A stretch of DNA of 64,000 nt from Janthinobacterium rivuli (GTDB taxonomy: Bacteria > Pseudomonadota > Gammaproteobacteria > Burkholderiales > Burkholderiaceae_D). The stretch lies in contig NZ_CP121464.1 in assembly GCF_029690045.1 (NCBI RefSeq), positions 868,001-932,000 of the forward strand, read 5' to 3'. Positions 15,681 to 24,044 of the stretch are shown here, one piece after another; positions within the stretch are counted from its first letter, which is position 1, and each line of letters begins with the position of its first letter. Position numbers and translations under genes: made by a program. The notes below the pieces were generated by a model, which saw only the letters and a program-made list of their open reading frames with translations, was not told where the DNA came from and did no database searches.

Positions 15681-16610
15681 ATGGCAGAAGCAACAGAGAA
15701 CCAGTTCGCGCTGGGCGATAACGCCGCGCGCCAGCTGGCCAATGCAAGCAAGAGCGTCCCCCAGTTATCCACGATCACGCCGCGCTGGCTCGTGCACCTG
15801 CTGCAATGGCTGCCCGTGGAAGCGGGTATCTACCGCCTCAATCGCGTAAAAAATCCGAAGGACGTGCGCGTCGCCTGCTCGCAGCGCGACGAGTCGGAAC
15901 TGCCGCAAACCTTCGTCGACTACGACGACCAGCCGCGCGAGTATTTTCTCAACGCCGTCAGCACGGTGCTCGACGTGCACACACGCGTGTCGGACTTGTA
16001 CAGCAGCCCGCACGACCAGATCAAGGAGCAGCTGCGCCTGACCATCGAGACGATCAAGGAACGCCAGGAAAGTGAATTGATCAACAATCCCGACTACGGC
16101 CTGCTGGCCAGCGTGCACGACGACCAGCGCATCTTCACTCTGACGGGCGCGCCCACGCCGGACGACCTTGACGAACTGCTGACGAAAGTGTGGAAGGAAC
16201 CGGGCTTTTTCCTTGCCCACCCGCTGGCCATTGCCGCCTTTGGCCGCGAATGCACGCGCCGCGGCGTGCCGCCGCCGACCGTCAGCCTGTTCGGTTCCCA
16301 GTTCCTCACGTGGCGCGGCGTGCCGCTGGTGCCGTCCGACAAACTGCCGATCGAAGACGGCAAGACGAAGATCATCTTGCTGCGCGCGGGCGAACAGCGG
16401 CAAGGCGTGATCGGCCTGTTCCAGCCTGGCCTGGCGGGCGAGCAAAGCCCGGGCCTGTCCGTGCGCTTCATGGGCATCAACCGCCACGCGATTTCGTCCT
16501 ATCTGATTTCGCTGTATTGCTCGCTGGCCGTGCTGACCGACGATGCGCTGGCCGTACTGGAAGACGTGGAGATCGGTAAATACCATGACTACCCAGACAC
16601 CTACAAGTGA
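15681..16610 (+). CDS. Family 2A encapsulin nanocompartment shell protein (SrpI-like)
   Basis: This 309-residue protein self-assembles into an icosahedral capsid-like shell with the HK97 fold. Recognition rests on length and family segments: an extended N-terminal arm (SVPQLSTITPRWLVHLLQWLPVEAGIYRL in part), FVDYDDQPREYFL, the DDLDELLTKVWKEPGFFLAHP region, FGRECTRRGVPPPTVSLFG, and the C-terminal SVRFMGINRHAISSYLISLYCS. No capsid, portal or terminase genes are nearby, so it is not a phage gene. A strong AGGAG precedes ATG 15681. The next gene, a cysteine desulfurase with a disordered N-terminus, overlaps its end by 26 bp and is the expected cargo. Characterised relatives enclose cysteine desulfurase and relate to sulfur starvation and sulfur storage. 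Confidence 0.92.
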   Translation: MAEATENQFALGDNAARQLANASKSVPQLSTITPRWLVHLLQWLPVEAGIYRLNRVKNPKDVRVACSQRDESELPQTFVDYDDQPREYFLNAVSTVLDVHTRVSDLYSSPHDQIKEQLRLTIETIKERQESELINNPDYGLLASVHDDQRIFTLTGAPTPDDLDELLTKVWKEPGFFLAHPLAIAAFGRECTRRGVPPPTVSLFGSQFLTWRGVPLVPSDKLPIEDGKTKIILLRAGEQRQGVIGLFQPGLAGEQSPGLSVRFMGINRHAISSYLISLYCSLAVLTDDALAVLEDVEIGKYHDYPDTYK

Positions 16611-18348
16611 TGGCGCGGCGGGCTTGCCTGCCGTCCCGTTCTTGCCCGATGAAGCGACCCTGAACCGCCTGGCTGGTGAATTCTTTGCCCGTTTGCCGGG
16701 CTTGGACAAGTCGCCCAGCCTCGGTGGTTCCGGCAGCGTGCTCGATGCGGCGCCCCGCTATGCGAACCGCCCGCCGCCGCAGCCCGGCCCTTCGTTTGCC
16801 GCCATCGCCCCCGGCGTGGCGACGGAGCAGGTGCCGCCCGTGACGGCGCCGCTGGAAGCACCGATTGCGCCGTCGCCGGCATCGATTCCCACGCCGCGGG
16901 CGTCAAGCCTCGGTGCGCCGTCGCCGTATTACTTTGTCGGCGGCGCGCATGGCTATCCCGCATCAAGCCACAAGCTCGATGGCCTGGCGCAGCAGGGGCT
17001 GGGGCAGGCGGCGCCGCAGCAGGCACCCGCGCGCCAGCTGCCCGTATCGCAATCCAGTGGCCAGCCCGTGTTCTATTTCCAGACCGAGCTGCCCCCGGCG
17101 ACGAAGCCGGGCCAGCACCAGACGCCGGCGCCGTTCGACGTGCATGCCGTGCGGCGTGATTTTCCCGTGCTGGCGGAGCGCGTCAACGGCAAGCCGCTGG
17201 CCTGGTTCGACAATGCGGCCACCACGCACAAGCCGCAGTCGGTGATCGACCGCGTGTCGTATTTTTATGCGCACGAGAACTCGAACATCCACCGCGCCGC
17301 ACACGCATTGGCGGCGCGCGCCAGCGATGCATATGAAGCGGCACGCGCCAAGGTGGCGCAGTTCCTCGGCGCCGCCTCGCCCAATGAAATCATTTTCGTG
17401 CGCGGCGCCACCGAAGGCATCAACCTGGTCGCCAATACGTTTGGCCGCAAGTACATCGGCAGCGGCGACGAGATCATCGTCTCGCAGCTTGAGCACCACG
17501 CCAACATCGTGCCATGGCAGCAGCTGGCGGCGGAAAAGGGCGCGACCTTGCGCGTGATTCCCGTCGACGACAGTGGGCAGATCATCCTCGACGAATTCCG
17601 CAAGCTGCTCAACGGTCGTACGAAACTGGTGTCCGTGACGCAGGTGTCGAATGCATTGGGCACCGTGACGCCCGTGGCGCAGATCATCGCGCTGGCGCAT
17701 GCGGCCGGCGTGCGCGTGCTGGTCGATGGCGCGCAAGCCGTGTCGCATTTGCGCGTGGACGTGCAGGCGCTGGGCGCGGATTTTTACGTGTTTTCGGGGC
17801 ATAAAGTGTTTGGCCCGACGGGCATCGGCGCCGTGTATGGCAAGGCGGACTTGCTCGAGCAATTGCCGCCTTGGCAGGGCGGCGGCAACATGATCGCCGA
17901 CGTCACGTTCGAGCGCACCGTTTACCAGGGCGTGCCGAACCGTTTCGAGGCGGGCACGGGCAATATCGCCGATGCCGTGGGCCTGGGCGCGGCCATCGAT
18001 TACGTGCAGCGCATCGGCCTGGAAAACATCGCCGCCTACGAGCACGCGCTGCTGGAATACGCGATGCACCACTTGCAGGCGATTCCCGGGGTGCGCCTGA
18101 TCGGCACGGCGCTGGACAAGGCGAGCGTGGCCTCATTCGTGCTGGCCGGTTACGAGCCGGCGGAAGTGGGGCGCGCCCTGAACGACGAGGGCATCGCCGT
18201 GCGCTCGGGCCACCATTGCGCCCAGCCGATTTTGCGCCGCTTCGGCGTGGAAGCGACCGTGCGGCCATCGTTCGCCTTCTACAATACGTATGAGGAAATC
18301 GACCGCATGATCGTCGTGGTGAAACGCCTGGCGGGTGCGCGCCGCTGA
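16585..18348 (+). CDS. Encapsulated cysteine desulfurase (SufS-like) with disordered cargo-loading N-terminus
   Basis: This 587-residue PLP enzyme removes sulfur from cysteine, giving alanine and an enzyme persulfide. The catalytic core begins near residue 184 (PFDVHAVRRDFPVL). The Schiff-base lysine is K407 in FSGHKVFGPTGIGAVYG, and the persulfide cysteine is C545 in VRSGHHCAQPILRRFG, a group II (SufS/CsdA) arrangement. The first 183 residues are rich in proline, alanine and glutamine and probably unfolded. They contain an amphipathic stretch (TLNRLAGEFFARLPG, 25-39) and aromatic patches (SPYYFVGG at 113-120, QPVFYFQTE at 160-168). In family 2A encapsulins such an extension targets the enzyme into the shell. 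The ATG lies inside the shell gene, giving a 26-bp overlap and translational coupling. Confidence 0.93.
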   Translation: MTTQTPTSDGAAGLPAVPFLPDEATLNRLAGEFFARLPGLDKSPSLGGSGSVLDAAPRYANRPPPQPGPSFAAIAPGVATEQVPPVTAPLEAPIAPSPASIPTPRASSLGAPSPYYFVGGAHGYPASSHKLDGLAQQGLGQAAPQQAPARQLPVSQSSGQPVFYFQTELPPATKPGQHQTPAPFDVHAVRRDFPVLAERVNGKPLAWFDNAATTHKPQSVIDRVSYFYAHENSNIHRAAHALAARASDAYEAARAKVAQFLGAASPNEIIFVRGATEGINLVANTFGRKYIGSGDEIIVSQLEHHANIVPWQQLAAEKGATLRVIPVDDSGQIILDEFRKLLNGRTKLVSVTQVSNALGTVTPVAQIIALAHAAGVRVLVDGAQAVSHLRVDVQALGADFYVFSGHKVFGPTGIGAVYGKADLLEQLPPWQGGGNMIADVTFERTVYQGVPNRFEAGTGNIADAVGLGAAIDYVQRIGLENIAAYEHALLEYAMHHLQAIPGVRLIGTALDKASVASFVLAGYEPAEVGRALNDEGIAVRSGHHCAQPILRRFGVEATVRPSFAFYNTYEEIDRMIVVVKRLAGARR

Positions 18349-18369
18349 TCTTGCCTGCTTGTCAAGCTG

Positions 18370-18402
18370 ATGCCGCCCCTGCGCAAGCGGGGGCGGCATT
18401 GT
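18370..18402. terminator. Strong hairpin terminator after the encapsulin locus
   Basis: ATGCCGCCCC (18370-18379) pairs perfectly with GGGGCGGCAT (18390-18399) across a 10-base loop, 21 bp after the desulfurase stop. It is followed by a short T-containing tail. It cleanly separates the sulfur locus from the two-component genes. Confidence 0.75.
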
Positions 18403-18505
18403 TGCGTCATGTCACGGACTTTGCGCGCGGCTGGCAGGCGCCCGCAGGCTGGCGGTATAATTTATCCTTGGCAATAATCAAGCTGCGGCCCCAAGGAGAT
18501 GTCCG

Positions 18506-19225
18506 GTGGAAGATCAACACAGCTCGCCCGAGCTTTTCCTGTTCCTGGCGTCGACCGTGCACGACATGAAAAACTCGATCAGCGTGGTCAGCGGCACGCT
18601 GGAATCCTTGCTGGCGGCCGAGCAGGCGAAAGCCGCGCCGCAAGCGGACCCAGCCTACCTGCAGATGGCGCAGATGCTGTACCAGACCAAGCGCCTCAAC
18701 GATAACCTGATCCAGCTGCTGGCCCTGTACAAGGAAGTGGGCAAGCCCGGCTACCCGTTCGACGTGCAGCCGCAACTGGTGAGCCAGGTGGTCGACCAGG
18801 TGGTGGACCAGGAAAAGATATTGCTGGCCTCGAAAGGCATCCATCTGGAGACGGCTTGTGCGCCGGAGCTGATCTGGACCCTCGATGAAGACCTGGTCAT
18901 CGGCGTGCTCGCGCATGCCATCAACAACGCCATCCGCTACACGAAAGACACGATCCGCCTGTCGGTGCGGGAGCACGACGGCATGCTCGAGCTGCGCGTG
19001 GAAGACAATGGCGACGGCTATACGCAGGCCTTGCTCGACGCGGGCAGCGCAGCCATGGATGGCATGACGGCGGGCGTGAATTTTTCCACCAACAGCACGG
19101 GCCTGGGCCTGTATTTTTCCAGCGAAGTGGCGAAGATGCACAAGCACCGGGGCAGCAGCGGCAGCATCGCCCTGGAAAATGGCGGCGCCCTGGGCGGCGG
19201 CTGCTTCATCCTGCGCCTGCCCTGA
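18506..19225 (+). CDS. Sensor-less histidine kinase
   Basis: This 239-residue cytoplasmic kinase starts at GTG 18506, supported by AAGGAGA at 18494-18500. The phosphoacceptor box is STVHDMKNSISVVSG with H19. The ATPase part shows the N box (AINNAIRYTK), G1 box (VEDNGDGY) and G2 box (NSTGLGLYF). There is no transmembrane segment or recognisable input domain, and the HDMKN form of the H box is unlike classical HisKA. It lies 11 bp before the REC-TPR gene and probably phosphorylates that protein. Its stimulus must come from partner proteins. Confidence 0.85.
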   Translation: MEDQHSSPELFLFLASTVHDMKNSISVVSGTLESLLAAEQAKAAPQADPAYLQMAQMLYQTKRLNDNLIQLLALYKEVGKPGYPFDVQPQLVSQVVDQVVDQEKILLASKGIHLETACAPELIWTLDEDLVIGVLAHAINNAIRYTKDTIRLSVREHDGMLELRVEDNGDGYTQALLDAGSAAMDGMTAGVNFSTNSTGLGLYFSSEVAKMHKHRGSSGSIALENGGALGGGCFILRLP

Positions 19226-19236
19226 ACGAGGAACCC

Positions 19237-20967
19237 ATGACGACAGACAGCCACGCCACCGCCGCCGAAGCGGGCAGCACCGACTGGGCCGACAAACATT
19301 ATCTGCTGGTCGACGATTTCATCGGCATCCGCATCCTGCTGCGCGAATCCTTGCGCAACCTGGGCGCGCGCCATATCGACCAGGCGGCCAGCGGCGGCGA
19401 AGCCATGAAGCTGCTGGCCAAGACGCGCTACGACGTGGTGCTGTGCGATTACAACCTGGGCGAAGGCAAGAACGGCCAGCAAGTGCTGGAAGAGACGCGC
19501 GTGCGCAACCTGACGGCGCCATCGAGCGTGTGGCTGATGGTATCGGCCGAGAAAAGCGTGGAATCCGTGATGGGCGCGGCCGAGCACCAGCCCGACGCCT
19601 ACCTGATCAAGCCGATCACGGAAGGCGTGCTGCTGACGCGCCTGAATCGCGTGTGGCACAAGAAGCAGGTATTCCGCGAAATCGACCAGGCTTGCATGGA
19701 AAAGGATTATTTGCGCGCGGCGAAATTGTGTGACGCGCAGATCGAGCTCAACAAGCTGCACGAGCTGGAATTGCTGCGCATGAAGGCCAGTTTGCTGCTG
19801 AAAAGCGGCGAACCTGAAAAGGCCCGCGCCGTGTACGAAAAAGTGCTGGCCGAGCGTGATTACAGCTGGGCCAAGGCGGGCCTGGGCAAGATCCGCATGA
19901 ATAACGGCGAGCACGAGGCGGCGCGGCAGATCTTCCAGGGCGTGATCGTCGAGAACAAGTATTACATCGACGCCTACGACCAGATGGCCGTCGCCTACCA
20001 GTTGATGGGCCAGCACGAGGAAGCATGCGGCGTGCTGGAAAAGGCGGCGCGCCTGTCGCCCAATTCCGTGCCGCGCCAGCGCAACCTGGGACTGGCGGCC
20101 CTGAAAGTGGGCAATGTCAGCATGGCGGAAAAGGCTTTTCGCAAGTGTATTTCCATCGGCGAGTTTTCCGTCATGAAGACGCCGGACGCCTACCTGGGAC
20201 TGGCGCGCGTGTGCGGCCTGAAGAAAGATGCCAAGGAGGCGCTGCAGTGGCTGCTGCTGGCGCAACGCGAATTCTCGCCCGAGCAGATCGGGCTGCGCGC
20301 GAAGATCACGGAAGGCATGGTGCACCACGAAACGGGCGATTACCGGCGCGCGCGCAAGTGCGGCGACGAGCTCGAAGCCATGCTGGCCGAAGACCCGGCG
20401 CGCCCCGAAAAGGCCATCTGCATGGAGCTGGCCACCTTGCTGTTCGCCGTCGGCGTCAAGGATGCGCCGGCCGGCCTGCTGTGCTACGTGGTGAAGAACA
20501 ACCACGACAACCAGGTGGTGCAGGACGAGGTGCAAAAGATTTTCGACAAGGCGAAGATGGGCGACGAGGGCACGAGCCTGATCATCGCTTCACGCAAGGA
20601 AGCGTCGGACTTGATGAACAAGGGCGTGCTGCTGTGGAAGACGGACAAGCTCAACGAAGCGGTCGCCTGGATGCGCACGGCGCGCGAAAAGCTGCCGAAC
20701 AACTTGCGCATCCTGTTCAATTCCGCGCAAATCATCGTGTCGTGCCTGGAGCAGCGCGGGTTTCAGGCCGACCTGGCGGCCGAGGCCATGGAAGTGTTGT
20801 TATATGTAGACAAAATTGCACCAGGGCAGCAGCGCTTCGCGCAATTGATGGAGCAACTGGTGCAGCTGACACCGCCGCCCGGGCCGGAAGAAGCCGTCGC
20901 AGCGCCGGAAAAAACGCCGCCGGCGCCGGAAAAGGGCGGAAAAGCCGTGCGTGAGCGTGCCGGATGA
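19237..20967 (+). CDS. Receiver-TPR response regulator
   Basis: This 576-residue soluble protein has a receiver domain (about 20-140; D26/D27, phosphoacceptor D71 in VVLCDYNLGEGKNGQQ, lysine in YLIKPITEG). An array of TPR-like helical repeats follows from about 150 to 530, for example ASLLLKSGEPEKARAVYEKV and NLGLAALKVGNVSMAEKAF. The C-terminus is a proline/alanine/glutamate tail. There is no DNA-binding or enzymatic output domain, so the output must be protein-protein contact through the TPRs. It forms an operon with the upstream kinase, with an ACGAGGA site before its start. The pair may control a complex rather than transcription. Confidence 0.85.
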   Translation: MTTDSHATAAEAGSTDWADKHYLLVDDFIGIRILLRESLRNLGARHIDQAASGGEAMKLLAKTRYDVVLCDYNLGEGKNGQQVLEETRVRNLTAPSSVWLMVSAEKSVESVMGAAEHQPDAYLIKPITEGVLLTRLNRVWHKKQVFREIDQACMEKDYLRAAKLCDAQIELNKLHELELLRMKASLLLKSGEPEKARAVYEKVLAERDYSWAKAGLGKIRMNNGEHEAARQIFQGVIVENKYYIDAYDQMAVAYQLMGQHEEACGVLEKAARLSPNSVPRQRNLGLAALKVGNVSMAEKAFRKCISIGEFSVMKTPDAYLGLARVCGLKKDAKEALQWLLLAQREFSPEQIGLRAKITEGMVHHETGDYRRARKCGDELEAMLAEDPARPEKAICMELATLLFAVGVKDAPAGLLCYVVKNNHDNQVVQDEVQKIFDKAKMGDEGTSLIIASRKEASDLMNKGVLLWKTDKLNEAVAWMRTAREKLPNNLRILFNSAQIIVSCLEQRGFQADLAAEAMEVLLYVDKIAPGQQRFAQLMEQLVQLTPPPGPEEAVAAPEKTPPAPEKGGKAVRERAG

Positions 20968-21031
20968 TAAACTAGGGGCCAGCGTGGGTTCGCCCGTGCT
21001 TGAGTTGCTTTACAACAATAAGGAAGAAACT

Positions 21032-21247
21032 ATGCGTGATGTGGTCAATGAAGTGTACAAAAAAATGAAAGTCGGCAGTATTGCCTGGGTACGCCCGGTC
21101 GCCGCCAAGGGAGACACGCTGGAAACATTCCAGTCTTCGTACGAGCACGCCAAGGCGCTGGCCGACGAAGGCCTGATCACGATCGGTGACGTAAAACGCC
21201 AGGCCGACAACATGATCGAGGCGATCCGCATTCATCGTATCGCCTGA
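21032..21247 (+). CDS. Small hypothetical protein
   Basis: This 71-residue soluble protein is charged and mostly helical (MRDVVNEVYKKMKVGSIAWV, then LADEGLITIGDVKRQADNMI). ATG 21032 was chosen because AAGGAAG lies at 21020-21026; a longer frame from 20951 overlaps the previous gene and has no ribosome site. I do not recognise a family. It follows the kinase/REC-TPR pair by 64 bp on the same strand and faces the phaM gene. Confidence 0.6.
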   Translation: MRDVVNEVYKKMKVGSIAWVRPVAAKGDTLETFQSSYEHAKALADEGLITIGDVKRQADNMIEAIRIHRIA

Positions 21248-21268
21248 TCATATTGCCGGCTTGCAGCA

Positions 21269-21991
21269 TCAGGCTTTGCCTGACGCTTTAGCCTTGGGCG
21301 CTGCGCGTTTCGCGGGCGCCTTGCGCAGCGGGGCCTTGGCCTTGGCTGCCGTGCCTGCCTCGGCAGGTTTGGCCGGCTTGCTGGCCGCTGGCTTGGCTTT
21401 GCTCACGCTGCCAAAGCTGGCCGCTGCCGCGCTGGTGGCGTCGGGCGACATCGCCGTCGAGACGGCTTGCTTGAACTGATCTTGTAACAAATTCCACCAG
21501 GCACTTGGATTGGCGAGCTGGGCTGCCGCCTGGCTGCCGGCATCGCCGGGCGCAGCCGCTGCTGGTTCCGGTACGGGCGCAGGCGCTGGTGCAGGTGCCG
21601 GTTTCGGTTCAGGTGCCGCAGGTGTGGCTTGCTGGAAAAACGCGGAAGCGTAGGGCACGGATTCAAACACGGTTTTCTCGCTGGCGCCCGGTTGCGTGAT
21701 GGCCGCCGCCAGTGACGCGCCCATCGATTTCAATGTGGCGATGGTGCCGCGCTGCACTTCCAGCGCCTGGATACTGCCGCGCAGCATGCTGGTGTTGAGA
21801 TTCAGCCACGCTTCGACGGCTTTCAGGTCGTTGATTTTCTTGTCCAGCTCTTCCACCGACATGGTGGGCGCCGTGATGCCAGGCACGCCCATGCCGGGCA
21901 CGCTCATGCTGCCCCACAGGTTTTTGACGAAGTCGAGCGTATCGGTCACAACTGCTGCGCCCGGCATTTGGGGCATTTGCGGGTTTGCCAT
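21269..21991 (-). CDS. phaM: PHA granule regulatory protein PhaM
   Basis: This 240-residue protein resembles PhaM, which in Ralstonia/Cupriavidus activates PHA synthase and attaches PHA granules to the nucleoid. It has a conserved N-terminal part (VTDTLDFVKNLWGSMSVPG, MSVEELDKKINDLKAVEAWL, LNLNTSMLRGSIQALEVQ). A proline/alanine linker (about 125-155) and a second short segment (PSAWWNLLQDQFKQAV) follow. The C-terminus is a strongly basic tail of Lys/Ala/Pro repeats (KAKAPLRKAPAKRAAPKAKA) suited to DNA binding. No PHA synthase gene is in the window. Confidence 0.85.
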   Translation of the reverse strand: MANPQMPQMPGAAVVTDTLDFVKNLWGSMSVPGMGVPGITAPTMSVEELDKKINDLKAVEAWLNLNTSMLRGSIQALEVQRGTIATLKSMGASLAAAITQPGASEKTVFESVPYASAFFQQATPAAPEPKPAPAPAPAPVPEPAAAAPGDAGSQAAAQLANPSAWWNLLQDQFKQAVSTAMSPDATSAAAASFGSVSKAKPAASKPAKPAEAGTAAKAKAPLRKAPAKRAAPKAKASGKA

Positions 21992-22140
21992 GCGAAATCT
22001 CCTGGTAGATGGATAGGCTTAGCGTAGCAGATATCGGCTTGCAACTGACGCAATGCCGCCAACATTTTCTTACATAAAACATTAAGAGTTGAGCACGGGC
22101 AAGAAGCGGGAAGCAGGGCGGAAGCGTTACACTACGGCCT

Positions 22141-23262
22141 ATGATGCCTGACTCCTTCTTTTCGCCACCGCGCCGCCGCACCGTCGTCTTTGTCGCGGTC
22201 ATCGGCGTACTGCATTACGTGGCGTTGGAATGGCTCACCTCGCGTGCCAGCATGGTGCCGCTGGGACAGAATCATGCGCAGGCGGTCAGCATGGCCTTGA
22301 TCGCCGAGCCGCCCAAACCGCTGCCGGTGGCGCCGCCGCCACCGCCGCCTGAACTGCGGCCCGTGCCCAAGCCCCGGCCGCCGCCACCGCCGCCCCCGAC
22401 GGAGCTGGCGTCGAGCGAAACGCCCCAGTTGACGGCGCCCGCCAGCGACGTGCCGGAAGGCCCGGCCACGACCGAACCGGCCGCCGTGGCCGCCCCGGCC
22501 ATCACGGCGCCGGCGCCCGCCGTGGCCGCCGCACCCGTGCCAGCCAGCGCGCCGCCGCCACCGCCCGTCGAGCAGGCACGCCGCTACAAGACGAACGCGC
22601 CCGCCTCGGCCCAGTTCGACCTGCATGTGGACCGGCGCGATGCGGACGGCACCAAATGGCAGGGCGTGGCCGCGATGGCGTGGGACAACCGGGGCGACAC
22701 GTATCAACTGAAGCTGGAAGTGGGTTTGAGCATGCTGATCACGCGCATCAACCTGCTGGTGCTGACCAGCGAGGGCGTGATCGATGGCAGCGGCATCGTG
22801 CCCGTCACTGCCACGGAAAAACGCAAGGGCCGCGCGCAAACGGCCACGCATTTCAACCGCGACGCCAAGGCCATCACGTTTTCGGCCACGACGGCCACGG
22901 CGCCATGGCAAGAGGGGGCGCAAGACAAGGCCACCGTGCCGTTCCAGCTGGCCGCCATCGGCCGTGCCGACGTCAACCAGCTGGTGGGCAATATCGACAT
23001 ACTCGTCGGCGAGGAAAAGGAAGCGACCGTGTTCCGCTTCCACCTGGTGGGCGAGGAAGAACTGGAAACCAGGATGGGCCGGCTGGTGACCTGGCATTTG
23101 CGCCGGCCGCCGAAGCCCGGCACGTATTCGTCGCAGCTCGATATCTGGCTGGCGCCGTCCATGCAATGGTATCCGGTACAAATACGCAATACCGAAGCGA
23201 ACGGGGCGCTGACCACGCAAACCGTGACCCAAATTCGCGTCAATGACGCTACAGGAAAATAA
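22141..23262 (+). CDS. DUF3108 protein with membrane anchor and TonB-like proline-rich linker
   Basis: This 373-residue protein has an uncleaved N-terminal membrane helix (VVFVAVIGVLHYVAL). A long linker of proline runs mixed with R, E and K follows (about 55-85), then an Ala/Pro-rich stretch, all resembling the periplasm-spanning part of TonB. The C-terminal domain from about 155 is DUF3108, with YQLKLEVGLSMLI, GTYSSQLDIWLAPSMQWYPV as landmarks. The function of DUF3108 is unknown; members are periplasmic or outer-membrane-linked beta-rich proteins. Its stop directly abuts the start of a second DUF3108 gene, so the two are co-transcribed paralogues. Confidence 0.75.
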   Translation: MMPDSFFSPPRRRTVVFVAVIGVLHYVALEWLTSRASMVPLGQNHAQAVSMALIAEPPKPLPVAPPPPPPELRPVPKPRPPPPPPPTELASSETPQLTAPASDVPEGPATTEPAAVAAPAITAPAPAVAAAPVPASAPPPPPVEQARRYKTNAPASAQFDLHVDRRDADGTKWQGVAAMAWDNRGDTYQLKLEVGLSMLITRINLLVLTSEGVIDGSGIVPVTATEKRKGRAQTATHFNRDAKAITFSATTATAPWQEGAQDKATVPFQLAAIGRADVNQLVGNIDILVGEEKEATVFRFHLVGEEELETRMGRLVTWHLRRPPKPGTYSSQLDIWLAPSMQWYPVQIRNTEANGALTTQTVTQIRVNDATGK

Positions 23263-24027
23263 ATGACTACTTTGATAACTTTGAAACGCGTTCTGCTCGC
23301 CAGCCTGCTGGCCGCCACCCTGTCCCCCGCCATGGCGGCGGACGAGCCCGTCGATCACCCCGTCATCAAGCGCCCGTACAAGCTGGCGCCATCGGCTGAC
23401 CTCGTCTATTCGATCAAGGCGAAACAGCGCGGCATTGCGCTGTCCGGTGAATCCGTCAGCAACTGGCGCGCCGGCGATGGCAAGTACTCGCTGCTGGCCG
23501 AAACCAAGGCGGCCCTGTTCGGCAAAATACTGGAACAGCGCAGCGAAGGCACGGTCGACGATTACGGCCTGGCACCGTTTCAATTCGTGGAAAAGCGTTT
23601 CCGCAAGGAAGCGGCCACGACCACCTTCAAGCGCGACAGCAAGACCATCGTCTTCAGCGAAGGCGATGAAACCTATCCGCTGAAAGGCGGCGAGCAGGAC
23701 CGCAACAGCACCGTCTGGCAACTGGTCAGCGTGGCGCGCGCCACCCCCGAGAAATTCACGCCCGGCTCGGAATGGAGCTTCTTCGTTGCCGGCCGCCACG
23801 ACGCCGAACCGTGGACCTTCAAGGTCGTCAAGCAGGAGACCGTCGCCACCGGCCAGGGTCTGGTGGAAGCCGTGCACCTGATCAAGGCGCCGCCGCCGGA
23901 CAAGAAGGGCCAGCAAGTGGACCTGTGGCTGGCGCCGTCGCTGGAATGGTATCCCGTGAAGGTGACGTTCGCCGATGAAGACGGCGATTACGTCGAGCAA
24001 ACCTTGCAAAAGATCGTCAAGAAGTAA
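23263..24027 (+). CDS. Periplasmic DUF3108 protein
   Basis: This 254-residue protein has a cleavable signal peptide (LKRVLLASLLAATLSPAMAAD). One DUF3108 domain follows: YKLAPSADLVYSIKAKQRGI, LLAETKAALFGKILEQRSEG, QQVDLWLAPSLEWYPVKVTF. It shares the DxWLAPSxxWYPV signature with the upstream gene and starts at the base after that gene's stop. The first protein is anchored to the inner membrane and this one is free in the periplasm, so they may act as a pair. A GGGTCAGACCC hairpin follows and may end the transcript. Confidence 0.8.
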   Translation: MTTLITLKRVLLASLLAATLSPAMAADEPVDHPVIKRPYKLAPSADLVYSIKAKQRGIALSGESVSNWRAGDGKYSLLAETKAALFGKILEQRSEGTVDDYGLAPFQFVEKRFRKEAATTTFKRDSKTIVFSEGDETYPLKGGEQDRNSTVWQLVSVARATPEKFTPGSEWSFFVAGRHDAEPWTFKVVKQETVATGQGLVEAVHLIKAPPPDKKGQQVDLWLAPSLEWYPVKVTFADEDGDYVEQTLQKIVKK

Positions 24028-24044
24028 GTGCTCGCTGTTGTTGT

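Noticed and set aside
15681..16610. HK97-fold shell gene as part of a prophage
   Set aside because: There are no portal, terminase, protease, tail or integrase genes near it. The neighbours are sulfur enzymes, and the desulfurase with disordered N-terminus is the expected cargo, which fits an encapsulin.
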